In this document: positions 43,824-51,598 of the stretch, piece by piece
Layout: every line of letters starts with the position of its first letter
Position numbering within the stretch: the stretch's first letter is position 1
Assembly: GCA_029775915.1 (NCBI GenBank)
Contig: JARVKA010000006.1
Coordinates: 1 to 64,000, forward strand
Length of the DNA stretch: 64,000 nt
Origin: Nitrososphaeria archaeon
GTDB taxonomy: Archaea > Thermoproteota > Nitrososphaeria > Nitrososphaerales > JANXEG01
Reading direction: 5' to 3'
Notes under the pieces: model-generated
The model's database searches: none
Told to the model about the DNA's origin: nothing
Seen by the model: only the letters and a program-made list of their open reading frames with translations
Translations under genes and position numbers: made by a program

Positions 43824-45419
43824 TTAAATAATTGCAATCATTCCCGAGTACTCTTTACCTCTACTCGCATATGCAGCTAAAGCTAAAGCCCATAAACGAT
43901 CATCATGGCTTTGCTCTATATGTGAAAATTTAATATGCCCATCCTTCATTATCTCATACTTTTCAATATTCATCTCAATAATTAAATCTTGATCGTAAGG
44001 TAATTTCAATTTCGATTCTAACATAATTTGCTTCAAATAGCTCAATAATTCTTCCTTTTTTTGCATAGTTAATACTACACCTTCCACATTCATCATCCCC
44101 ACATTTCTCATATCCTCAACTATATATTCACCAACACCACTTTGATCCACACATATTTTGTAAAAAGTTCGCCATTTTTCAAAAAGGATTTTCATATAAC
44201 CTATTACAGATGCGTAAGGAGTTTCCAATTCAAAGCGCTTAAGATGAGTTAATTTCAATAAACCATTATCTTTTTCTAAAACCGCTATTACTGAGTAATC
44301 TCGCTTCTTTCCTAAATCTATACCTGCGTATAATTCCTTCCCACTTATTAAATAGTCAAAATTCCAATATTCCAACTCAGAATCTAAGCATTTAGCGATG
44401 AGGTCTTGAGAGAAGTATGAATCTGAATCCTCTACAAACTCAGCCTCATACTCTCTTTGAAACCTTTCCATACTTATAGATCTTTTTTGCATTTCAATAA
44501 ACTCGAGAGGAATTAATCCTTCTTGGACACAAACTCTCCATGTAACATGATGTTGACTCCAATCTTTAGATATTTGTGGATCTTTACAAAAACGATAAAA
44601 CATCGTGTTTTTACCCCAAGGCGTACTTGATGTTATAATTTGTGCATCTCGATTCCACCTTGTAGCGAGCATGGGCTTTAATATATTATCGAAAAGAATC
44701 TCATCATCTCTTATAAATGATGCTTCATCAACAAATATGAGATCACAAGTTTCACCCCTTAATCTATGCAAAGCGTAAGGCAATACTTTCACTCTCGATC
44801 CATTATGAAAGGTAATCGTTTGTCTTTGAATCTTTTTGATCCATGCCCTTCTCGCTACAGAATCCATTTTATTTATAATCTCATCTATTTTATCACTCAC
44901 AATCATACTTTGCCTTAACCCTGGGGATGTGATTAATGCTTGGCTATTTGGCTTCGTTATACAAAAGTGTAATGACTTTGCTGCGAATGTCGTGGTTTTA
45001 CCCGATTGCCTTGGCCACCTCACCACTATTTGCCTCGATTTATCATTCAATAATGTGATTTGGTATGATAAAGGCTTCCAATTGAGAAATATTTGGCAAA
45101 AATTTGTAGGGTTTAAAAGTTCTTGAATAGATTTATTATGTATCTTATTATAAAGATCTTTTATTGCTATTAACTCTTCCTCAGTTTTAGGGATTATTCT
45201 TTTATACATTATGTTTCTAGGTAAGCTTGAGATATCTGCAAGCATTTTTGCAGATTGATAAACTAAACTTTTCTCTGATGATTCAAGCTCTATAGCTTCA
45301 AGCCTCTCAAGCCTTCTCCATAATGAGCTAATATTCTTTCTATAAATGAGTGTTAGATTTGGTGTTAGTGTGCAAGGAAAAATTTTATTTTTCATTAAAA
45401 ATCCGACACTAAACCTCAT
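43824..45419 (-). CDS. terL: Terminase large subunit
   Basis: This is the DNA-packaging motor of a tailed virus, 531 residues. The ATPase half has Walker A RWPRQSGKTT (about 134-143), LRGETCDLIFVDEASF as Walker B with catalytic Glu, and the coupling motif TSSTPWGKN. The RNase H-like nuclease half has YAGIDLGKKRDYSV, DQSGVGE and the final metal site SHDDRLWALALAAYA. All motifs are intact. It overlaps the upstream candidate small subunit by 11 nt. Its position at the end, not the start, of the structural cluster is unusual. Confidence 0.93.
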   Translation of the reverse strand: MRFSVGFLMKNKIFPCTLTPNLTLIYRKNISSLWRRLERLEAIELESSEKSLVYQSAKMLADISSLPRNIMYKRIIPKTEEELIAIKDLYNKIHNKSIQELLNPTNFCQIFLNWKPLSYQITLLNDKSRQIVVRWPRQSGKTTTFAAKSLHFCITKPNSQALITSPGLRQSMIVSDKIDEIINKMDSVARRAWIKKIQRQTITFHNGSRVKVLPYALHRLRGETCDLIFVDEASFIRDDEILFDNILKPMLATRWNRDAQIITSSTPWGKNTMFYRFCKDPQISKDWSQHHVTWRVCVQEGLIPLEFIEMQKRSISMERFQREYEAEFVEDSDSYFSQDLIAKCLDSELEYWNFDYLISGKELYAGIDLGKKRDYSVIAVLEKDNGLLKLTHLKRFELETPYASVIGYMKILFEKWRTFYKICVDQSGVGEYIVEDMRNVGMMNVEGVVLTMQKKEELLSYLKQIMLESKLKLPYDQDLIIEMNIEKYEIMKDGHIKFSHIEQSHDDRLWALALAAYASRGKEYSGMIAII

Positions 45420-45828
45420 TACTTTGCACCTCTAACTTTTTAAGCCTCCTTTCAAACTCCTCTAAATCGAACCTTTCTAAAGCTCTTTGACTCAATTTTA
45501 ATGCTTTTATCATTAAATCATAGAATTTTTGAGCATTTTTGATATCCTTTTGATCTAAATAAGCTTGAGCTTTTACATAAAGTTGCCAAGCGAGAAGTGA
45601 TGCAATTTCACTTTGACCGCTCCATGCTCTTGCTCTTTCAATAAAATCTTTAGATGATTCAATCTTTTGTGTAAATCTCGCTTTCTCCTCAATTCTTCTC
45701 CTTTTTAGGTATTGCTGAGTAATTTCATTTAATCGCTCAAGCTCTCTCAATATCACTCGATAAGCTTTATACTCAACATTAAATTGAGTTAATTTATCAA
45801 CTTTCTGCTTTATTCTTTGCCCACTCAA
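45409..45828 (-). CDS. Helical protein upstream of TerL, possible terminase small subunit
   Basis: This 139-residue, almost entirely helical, charged protein (YRVILRELERLNEITQQYLKRRRIEEK...AQKFYDLMIKALKLSQRALERF) overlaps terL by 11 nt. Position and size suggest a small terminase subunit, but no helix-turn-helix is clear. The helical hairpins also recall a TPR-like fold. Confidence 0.5.
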   Translation of the reverse strand: MSGQRIKQKVDKLTQFNVEYKAYRVILRELERLNEITQQYLKRRRIEEKARFTQKIESSKDFIERARAWSGQSEIASLLAWQLYVKAQAYLDQKDIKNAQKFYDLMIKALKLSQRALERFDLEEFERRLKKLEVQSNEV

Positions 45829-46037
45829 TCTCTCTCACTCTTCTTTGAAAAATACCAACCGATAGCCGTACCTGTTAAAGGCCCTATCACACTAGCTCCA
45901 TGAATATCACCTTTTATCAAGAGGCTGATTAAACCAATTACTAATGTGAATGCTAAAATACCTCGATAATCTCTCTCAGTTAATCTCAATTCAAATTTTG
46001 GCGTTTTTAAAATTTGCTTCGGTTTTTTCTCAATCAA
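45825..46037 (-). CDS. Small membrane protein of the virus operon
   Basis: The 70-residue protein has a basic N-terminus (KKPKQILKTPKF) and two likely membrane segments (GILAFTLVIGLISLLI and ASVIGPLTGTAIGWYF). It overlaps its downstream neighbour by 4 nt and its upstream one by 8 nt. Holin-like size and topology, but no family is recognised. Confidence 0.6.
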   Translation of the reverse strand: MIEKKPKQILKTPKFELRLTERDYRGILAFTLVIGLISLLIKGDIHGASVIGPLTGTAIGWYFSKKSERD

Positions 46038-46461
46038 ATCGTTTTATCACCATTCTATTACGATACTTCTTGAATGAACCTCTTCTTACTCTCAAATCAT
46101 ACTTAATTGAGCGTATCACCTTCTTAACGACTTTTTCAGGTATGTTTGTAATAATATTTATTAAATCTTCAGGGCATTGGCCCACAAAGTAAACTTTATC
46201 AACAATTGAGCATGGAATCGCAACCCATTTACCTATCATGTAATCGGTAATTTCATTCACTAAAACCACATAGGAACGCTTACTATTCAACCCCTTATAA
46301 ATTCCAGCGTAAAAACCTACATCGAATTGTGGTGTATCTAAAGTCCTATTAGGTATAGAGTTATTAAATTTTATACCTTTACTCACACTTGCATCGCTCC
46401 AACCTACGATTAAAACATCACTCTTTTTGAATTTCGAAAAATCAATCAATTTTTTTCTCAT
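46030..46461 (-). CDS. Virus-region protein of unknown function
   Basis: The 143-residue protein has a basic C-terminal tail (RVRRGSFKKYRNRM) and an N-terminal alternating hydrophobic region (DVLIVGWSDASVSKG). No family is recognised. Tight overlaps with both neighbours support that it is translated as part of the operon. Confidence 0.6.
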   Translation of the reverse strand: MRKKLIDFSKFKKSDVLIVGWSDASVSKGIKFNNSIPNRTLDTPQFDVGFYAGIYKGLNSKRSYVVLVNEITDYMIGKWVAIPCSIVDKVYFVGQCPEDLINIITNIPEKVVKKVIRSIKYDLRVRRGSFKKYRNRMVIKRFD

Positions 46462-46609
46462 TAATGAAATTCTTAAGATAATTCTTATTCTTCTTAATCA
46501 TTTTTAAATAAATGAGTCGTTCTGCACGATTCATCGGTCTTCTAACTAAACGATTTAATTGTTTAGGTTCGTTCCAACTCCCTTCCAAACTTCCAAGCTC
46601 AGAGGCCAT
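46442..46609 (-). CDS. Small basic virus-region protein (55 aa)
   Basis: An ATG at 46609 opens a 55-codon frame, MASELGSLEGSWNEPKQL..., with a basic tail KKNKNYLKNFINEKK. It overlaps the next gene by 20 nt in the operon style of the region. No family is recognised; a DNA- or capsid-binding role is only a guess. Confidence 0.5.
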   Translation of the reverse strand: MASELGSLEGSWNEPKQLNRLVRRPMNRAERLIYLKMIKKNKNYLKNFINEKKID

Positions 46610-46858
46610 CACTTATTAAAGGGAAGGATTGTTAAATATTTATAGGATTTCGGAGAGCATGATGGTGCGATTCCTCCATAGTGGCATGTTTATTTTCATC
46701 CTCAATGGGCTGAGAAATTATTAAAAATCTTAATTGTTTTAATGCAATTTTTGTATAAATTCACATTCACCCTTAATCAGCATTGTAACATCGATTAATC
46801 TTTAATAAAAACGAAAAATTTTTTAACATCTTTTTCCTCATAAATTTTGGTGAGCATC
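46610..46858 (+). other. Break in the virus operon, possible relic of a plus-strand gene
   Basis: No clear gene. On the plus strand a frame from about 46655 to 46800 reads EHDGAIPP, a TAG at 46679, then WHVYFHPQWAEKLLKILI. This looks protein-like on both sides of the stop and may be a decayed gene fragment. It could also be chance. Confidence 0.25.
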
Positions 46859-46915
46859 ATGCCAAAGAAGAAGAAGGAGGAGAAGAAAGAGGAAAAGAAA
46901 GAAGAGAAGAAGTAA
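46859..46915 (+). CDS. Tiny Lys/Glu-only protein on the opposite strand (18 aa)
   Basis: ATG preceded by GGTGAG, the same ribosome-binding motif used by the virus genes, opens MPKKKKEEKKEEKKEEKK. The frame is followed by T-rich runs that could terminate transcription (46955-46998). It is the only plus-strand candidate inside the virus block. It is highly charged and repetitive; function unknown. Confidence 0.4.
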   Translation: MPKKKKEEKKEEKKEEKK

Positions 46916-47023
46916 AGTTTTGTATTTCGAACCTCTAACAAGGTTTATTTTTTCTAAACCTTTTCATTTTTTTAGATTAGTAAATGGATTTTTCTCTTTA
47001 GTTATACATCTTTGTTAAAATTA

Positions 47024-47194
47024 TTAGGGTAATTTTAAAATCTCTTTTAACCATCTATTTATAACTTCGCTAAAAGATGGTATCCTATCACCTTTTTTAT
47101 TCGCCTCATCAACTGCATTACGCCACATTTCTTCGAGTTTCTCGGCTACATGAGAATCAACATTTATATGTATTCGTCGCTTAACTGGTGGCAT
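47024..47194 (-). CDS. Ribbon-helix-helix-like DNA-binding protein
   Basis: The frame is open from 47227, but the ATG at 47194 (MPPVKRRIHINVD) has GGGTGAGG about 9 nt upstream. The 56-residue protein has the RHH order: strand RRIHINV, helix SHVAEKLEEMWRNA, turn, and helix SFSEVINRWLKEIL. Such proteins often repress their own operon. It is the last gene before the break at 46.6-47.0 kb. Confidence 0.65.
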   Translation of the reverse strand: MPPVKRRIHINVDSHVAEKLEEMWRNAVDEANKKGDRIPSFSEVINRWLKEILKLP

Positions 47195-47205
47195 TTTTAT
47201 TCGCC

Positions 47206-47661
47206 TCACCCTACTTGAATATCCCATTCAATCGTCACAGTTTTCGATGAATCTTTAACTATTTCACTACTGAATAAAGCCCTCGCTAACATCACTCCAC
47301 CACTTTGTGCATTAAATAATCCACACTCTCTCCATATTCCATTATTATCATTACTTGCGAAAAAGAAGCTGAATGTTGCAATATTATTCGTTCTGAATCT
47401 ATCACTATATTGCTTTCTCGAACCAATTGGTGATATTAAATCTGTATCGCTTAATGATGGTGCTTGATTCGATGAACCTACACCACAATGAGTAAATGAG
47501 TTTGTATTTGCTCCTATCATTAAATCACAAATTTGATATTTACCAACATTAACTATAAGATTTTTTATCTCTTGTTGCTCAATAACTCCGTTAGTTTTTG
47601 CATCTCTCACAATCACTCTTACTTTACCACTTAGCTTTAAATTATCACTAAGTTTCTCCAC
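47206..47661 (-). CDS. Tail fibre or baseplate appendage protein
   Basis: The 151-residue protein matches a common phage-tail pattern: IKNLIVNVGKYQICDLMIG, THCGVGSSNQAPSLSDTDLI, then WRECGLFNAQSGGVMLARALFS and a closing strand TVTIEWDIQV. Similar proteins sit at the tail tip or fibre base. It is in the expected place after the hub and discoidin-like protein. Confidence 0.65.
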   Translation of the reverse strand: MEKLSDNLKLSGKVRVIVRDAKTNGVIEQQEIKNLIVNVGKYQICDLMIGANTNSFTHCGVGSSNQAPSLSDTDLISPIGSRKQYSDRFRTNNIATFSFFFASNDNNGIWRECGLFNAQSGGVMLARALFSSEIVKDSSKTVTIEWDIQVG

Positions 47662-47833
47662 TCTTTTTCACCTCTTGATTTAAAAGCCATTCAAATAATA
47701 TTGGTAATAATTTCATTTGCTCCATTGTTATTGTTAGCTCTGAAGCTATTGTGCGAGGATCTTTTATTTTGATTGGTGTTAACGCTAATCTTAATGCTCT
47801 CTCGAATACTTTTAAGATATCTTCATCTTTCAT
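47648..47833 (-). CDS. Small helical virus protein (61 aa)
   Basis: The protein is MKDEDILKVFERALR... with a helical Leu-rich core and the ending LNQEVKKSGET. It overlaps the fibre gene by 14 nt. GGAGGTGATGTG upstream of its ATG gives a strong ribosome-binding site. Function unknown. Confidence 0.55.
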   Translation of the reverse strand: MKDEDILKVFERALRLALTPIKIKDPRTIASELTITMEQMKLLPILFEWLLNQEVKKSGET

Positions 47834-47871
47834 TTCACATCACCTCCTTACTACTTCAGGTGAGGCGATAC

Positions 47872-48033
47872 TCATAATCTCGCCTCTAAAAATTTAATTC
47901 TCTCTTCCAATGCTTCCAACCATTCAATAATATCATCCAAATTTTTCATTTTTTTCGCTTTTTCTCTCTTCTCTTTACACTTTTGCCTTACCGTTTCACC
48001 AAAACCCCATTTTGGATGACCATCTTCACTCAT
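47872..48033 (-). CDS. Small coiled-coil virus protein (53 aa)
   Basis: An ATG at 48033 opens MSEDGHPKWGFGETV, then a run of charged residues and a heptad-like ending NLDDIIEWLEALEERIKFLEARL. It follows the discoidin-like gene by 2 nt. A short coiled coil may trimerise a tail fibre; this is inference. Confidence 0.5.
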   Translation of the reverse strand: MSEDGHPKWGFGETVRQKCKEKREKAKKMKNLDDIIEWLEALEERIKFLEARL

Positions 48034-48035
48034 AA

Positions 48036-49166
48036 TTACTCACCATGACCATGCTCTGCAATTATTCTATCTGAAATTTTACTGCAATAATCTATTTCAG
48101 CAATTCTCATAGCTAATGTTTCAATAGCTTGAATCTTAATATATCTACAATAACATGTTGGAAATGGATATTCTGTCCAAGCATTTGCTGGTGGTTGAGT
48201 ATTTGTTGTATAAACAGTTTCCCAAGTTGATGCATCCTCACTCACATCTATTTTAAGATTAGTAGGTCTGCCATTTGTAAGCCAATATATTCTTACACCT
48301 GAAATAAGTTTTAAAGCTCCAGCATCAATAATAATCCATGGATTTGTCTCATTCACACTTTCCCAATATGTTGTTAAATTATCATCTACTGCATTATCAA
48401 AAGATATTTTATATAACCAATACACAAAATCTTGAACAGCATCATTCCACGAAGTACCTAAACCATACATTCGATTAGTATTTGCTTTATAATCACCATA
48501 ACTTATATTATTTTGCACACAATTATTAGTATCTCCGCCATTATATTCAAAAGCAAAAAGAATAGCTTCTCCCATGTAAACTGGAGGAGAAAAATGGAAT
48601 GTGTAAGTAGTCCATGTGGTTGGTATATTTGCTACATTAACCGTTTCAAGAGCAGTAGCGATAACACTATAATCAGATACTCTTAATACTTTTGCATATA
48701 AAGTGCCTGTTGGAGAACCAACTTTGCGGAATTGAACTTCAATCTTTGCTATACATTGTTGATACCATGGAGTGCCTGATACATATAAAAATTTTTGCCC
48801 CTCAGAATTGCTGGCATAAATCCTTCCATAATTACCTGTACTTGATGTTTGACTATCGATTAAAATACCATTATTATCTGAAGACGCATTATAAACAATT
48901 GGTGTGAAATAATCGCCAGCTTGTGGAGTAATAATTACTTTTTTAGTTGGTACTCTCCACCCTGGTAACCAAGCTGTATTTGTAGAATTTCTTATGTAAA
49001 AATACCCTTCTACGAATCCACTACCAGATTGTGTACAAAACACGAATTGACCAGCATAAGTAGGACTTAGTGATGCGATTTCATTACCGGTTAGCATTGT
49101 GATTGTTTTCCTATTCAACCTATCCTTTGTTAATACATCACCTGTATTCCATAAACCCCCGCTCAT
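48036..49166 (-). CDS. Tail fibre-like protein with F5/8 type C (discoidin-like) domain
   Basis: The 376-residue protein starts like short tail-fibre proteins (GDVLTKDRLNRKTIT). The middle is beta-rich, and the C-terminal 120 residues carry the discoidin/F5-8C pattern DDNLTTYWESVNETNPWIIIDAG followed by SGVRIYWLTN, LKIDVSEDASTWETVY and CRYIKIQAI. Such domains bind sugars or membranes, so this is the best candidate for the host-receptor protein. The tail ends in HGHGE. Confidence 0.7.
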   Translation of the reverse strand: MSGGLWNTGDVLTKDRLNRKTITMLTGNEIASLSPTYAGQFVFCTQSGSGFVEGYFYIRNSTNTAWLPGWRVPTKKVIITPQAGDYFTPIVYNASSDNNGILIDSQTSSTGNYGRIYASNSEGQKFLYVSGTPWYQQCIAKIEVQFRKVGSPTGTLYAKVLRVSDYSVIATALETVNVANIPTTWTTYTFHFSPPVYMGEAILFAFEYNGGDTNNCVQNNISYGDYKANTNRMYGLGTSWNDAVQDFVYWLYKISFDNAVDDNLTTYWESVNETNPWIIIDAGALKLISGVRIYWLTNGRPTNLKIDVSEDASTWETVYTTNTQPPANAWTEYPFPTCYCRYIKIQAIETLAMRIAEIDYCSKISDRIIAEHGHGE

Positions 49167-49198
49167 TCATTACTCACCTCTTTCTCCATTTAGTTAAT

Positions 49199-50896
49199 TC
49201 ATCCCACATCTGCAAATCCCACCTTTGCTTCATCAACCTTAAATGTACCAGAATTTTGCACAACACTTAAAAGTGTCTCAGTAGTTATGAGAGATTCGAA
49301 AAGTTTGTTTTTATTCCTATTTACATTGAGAGTATCAGATATATTAAACGATTCCAACGTAGCTTCACATAAATTCAATTGAGCCTCTTCAGATTCCAAA
49401 CTTTTTCTCTTCTCCTCCTCTAACTTCTCTTCAATATTTTGTAAAGTTTGTGCTAAAGATTCTGGATCCTCACCCACAGTTAATAAAACCTCTTCTACAC
49501 ATTCATTACCAGGTGTAAAGCTTAGCTCCACATCTTCAATCAAAACTTTACTATCAAAATCGAGTTGAGGAATTCTCAAATCTACTAATTTACCAACTTG
49601 AGGCAATTTAGATAAACCTCTCACTCTTAATTTTTGTAACTCAAACTTTACTTTGCTCTTCTCAGCTAATATTTCATAAGCTATACGCCGAGCATCTGAT
49701 ACTCTCAAAATATCCTCTCTTGTAACAATCTCTTCTCTATAACCATACTTTTGAATACCGACAGGATCAACAGCTTTTGCCAATACTGGTCCTCCACCAT
49801 AAAATTTGAATGACGGTCTCCATGAGTTACCATTATAAACTACCCATGATCCATTTGTTCTCTCAGCATGAGTATCATTCGTAGTATTATTATGATACCA
49901 TCTATAAGTATTATTCGCATCTCCTATTTTTCTCAATATGAGCCAATATGATTTACTTGTATCTAAATTCGCTTGTAATAAACAAGCATACCATTTTGCT
50001 GAACTTATACTCTCTTTACTGAATCCAAAATAAGCTACTTCTGGACCTGTAGGTGAATTATCTTTATCTTCTACCAAAGCACCAGATAATCTACCTGGTG
50101 GATTGCCAACTTTTTCTAAATATAGCTCTAAATATCGAGCCTTAATTTTCGTTGGTGTGAATTTTACAGCTACATCTCTATCATGCATACTCACATAGTT
50201 TGATGTAATTTCTTGTGATTGATCTAAAGCAAGTGATATGCCTCCTTGAACGATTACAACCGTTTTTACTCCTGAGAGATCTATGAGAGTTGACGGTGAA
50301 GGAATAAGCATAGTATCATCAATAATCAAATTTTGATCTATTCGCTCTTTAGGATAAAAGTAAACCTTGCCTTCAGCATCACAATAATAATCTGCGTGAG
50401 CAACTTCACAAAGCATATTCAAACATTCCTTCAGCGGTCGATAATTGAATTTGATTAGTTTAATCTCAACATCTGTATCTTGAACATTTGTTATATCAAA
50501 TTCTGGAGCATATTTTTGTAATAATGCTCTTACAATAGCTCCAGCCTTCATATTTGAAAAGCTTTCACATACCAATCTACCCATAGCTTTTACATAAAAC
50601 TTCTCAGTTACCTCAATCTCCAAATATCTTAAACCAAATTTATCGATTCTTCTTACTTTCTCAATTATACCATTGAATACTTTCGTAGTAGGTGGATTGT
50701 TTGAATCACAATAAACTATAACTTCGCTACCAACTACATAACGATTTTTGAATATATCTTGAGGATCTACAATATGAATCGTTAATGAGTCTGCTTCATC
50801 ATAATGTAAGCTGAGATAATAACCTCTATTTTCATCTCCTAACACATAAGTATTGCCAGATAAATCTTTTATCTCAACTTTACCATAAAGCACCAT
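49199..50896 (-). CDS. Baseplate hub / tail protein (gpD- or gp27-like)
   Basis: The 565-residue protein begins with strand-rich segments (YLSLHYDEADSLTIHIVDPQD, then FNGIIEKVRRIDKFGLRYLEIEVTEK) and a KECLNMLCEVAHADYYCDAEGKVYFYP block, as in tail hub proteins related to phage late-gene D. A coiled coil of about 40 residues (EEKLEEEKRKSLES) follows near 500. It sits between the tape-measure module and the fibres, where a hub is expected. Confidence 0.6.
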   Translation of the reverse strand: MVLYGKVEIKDLSGNTYVLGDENRGYYLSLHYDEADSLTIHIVDPQDIFKNRYVVGSEVIVYCDSNNPPTTKVFNGIIEKVRRIDKFGLRYLEIEVTEKFYVKAMGRLVCESFSNMKAGAIVRALLQKYAPEFDITNVQDTDVEIKLIKFNYRPLKECLNMLCEVAHADYYCDAEGKVYFYPKERIDQNLIIDDTMLIPSPSTLIDLSGVKTVVIVQGGISLALDQSQEITSNYVSMHDRDVAVKFTPTKIKARYLELYLEKVGNPPGRLSGALVEDKDNSPTGPEVAYFGFSKESISSAKWYACLLQANLDTSKSYWLILRKIGDANNTYRWYHNNTTNDTHAERTNGSWVVYNGNSWRPSFKFYGGGPVLAKAVDPVGIQKYGYREEIVTREDILRVSDARRIAYEILAEKSKVKFELQKLRVRGLSKLPQVGKLVDLRIPQLDFDSKVLIEDVELSFTPGNECVEEVLLTVGEDPESLAQTLQNIEEKLEEEKRKSLESEEAQLNLCEATLESFNISDTLNVNRNKNKLFESLITTETLLSVVQNSGTFKVDEAKVGFADVG

Positions 50897-50924
50897 TATC
50901 TCATCTCCCTCTTGAACAAATCTT

Positions 50925-51200
50925 TCATCTCACCTTATATGCTATAATTAACCCAGCTAACACACCTATTACGCTCCAAAATATCATGCCTAATATACCA
51001 GCATAAGGCTCATTCACAACCATGAACCAATCTGTGAAATGACCGGAAATTAACGCTTCAACCCAACTCAATTTCAATAATTCAGGTCTAACTTTCACAT
51101 TCACAGATGCACACCACATCATGAAAATTCCAATGAGTTTGCCAATCAAAAGAGAGCATAACAAAGATGTTATGAAGATAACTACGCGTTTAAATACCAT
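50925..51200 (-). CDS. Two-helix membrane protein, holin-like
   Basis: The 91-residue protein has membrane segments at about 7-30 (VIFITSLLCSLLIGKLIGIFMMW) and 68-90 (GILGMIFWSVIGVLAGLIIAYKV). Its start codon shares one base with the stop of the upstream membrane gene. The tail or lysis role is unknown. Confidence 0.6.
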   Translation of the reverse strand: MVFKRVVIFITSLLCSLLIGKLIGIFMMWCASVNVKVRPELLKLSWVEALISGHFTDWFMVVNEPYAGILGMIFWSVIGVLAGLIIAYKVR

Positions 51201-51373
51201 TATCTCACCTTTTTACCAAACCAATAACCTAAAGCTAGCATAACTGCTGAATCCAACCATGGTATTTTACTACTTATGGGTGGAATTAACCATACGAATA
51301 CATTTACAAGAATAAGCGTTATGGTTACTATGCCTATCCAATCTCTTTGAGTTAATTCATATTTCTCACTCAT
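51200..51373 (-). CDS. Two-helix membrane protein, holin-like (57 aa)
   Basis: An ATG at 51373 opens MSEKYELTQRDWIGIV with two short membrane segments (IGIVTITLILVNVFVWLI and LDSAVMLALGYWFG) and a basic end GKKVR. The N-terminal LTQRDWIGI resembles LTERDYRGI of the small membrane protein at 45825-46037, so the two may be related. Confidence 0.55.
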   Translation of the reverse strand: MSEKYELTQRDWIGIVTITLILVNVFVWLIPPISSKIPWLDSAVMLALGYWFGKKVR

Positions 51374-51529
51374 TCATAACACCTCAATTATCTCATTTAT
51401 CAATTCTTTAGCTTCTATTGACTCCATCTCATTCAATGCTTTCAAATCATTTCTCAAAGTCTTTTTTAAAATTTTGAAAAACTCTAATCTCGCTTTTATA
51501 TTCTCTATCTCATATTCCTCTTTATTCAT
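51374..51529 (-). CDS. Small helical virus protein (51 aa)
   Basis: The frame is open from 51583, but an internal ATG at 51529 (MNKEEYEIENIKARLEFFKIL) preceded by GGTGAG is the better start. It is wholly helical and acidic at its end. The stop abuts the ATG of the next small membrane gene. Function unknown. Confidence 0.5.
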   Translation of the reverse strand: MNKEEYEIENIKARLEFFKILKKTLRNDLKALNEMESIEAKELINEIIEVL

Positions 51530-51598
51530 TTTCTCACCACAACGATTAAAAGAATCAATATAAGCAACATGATTTCTACACAATCTATGAACGATATA

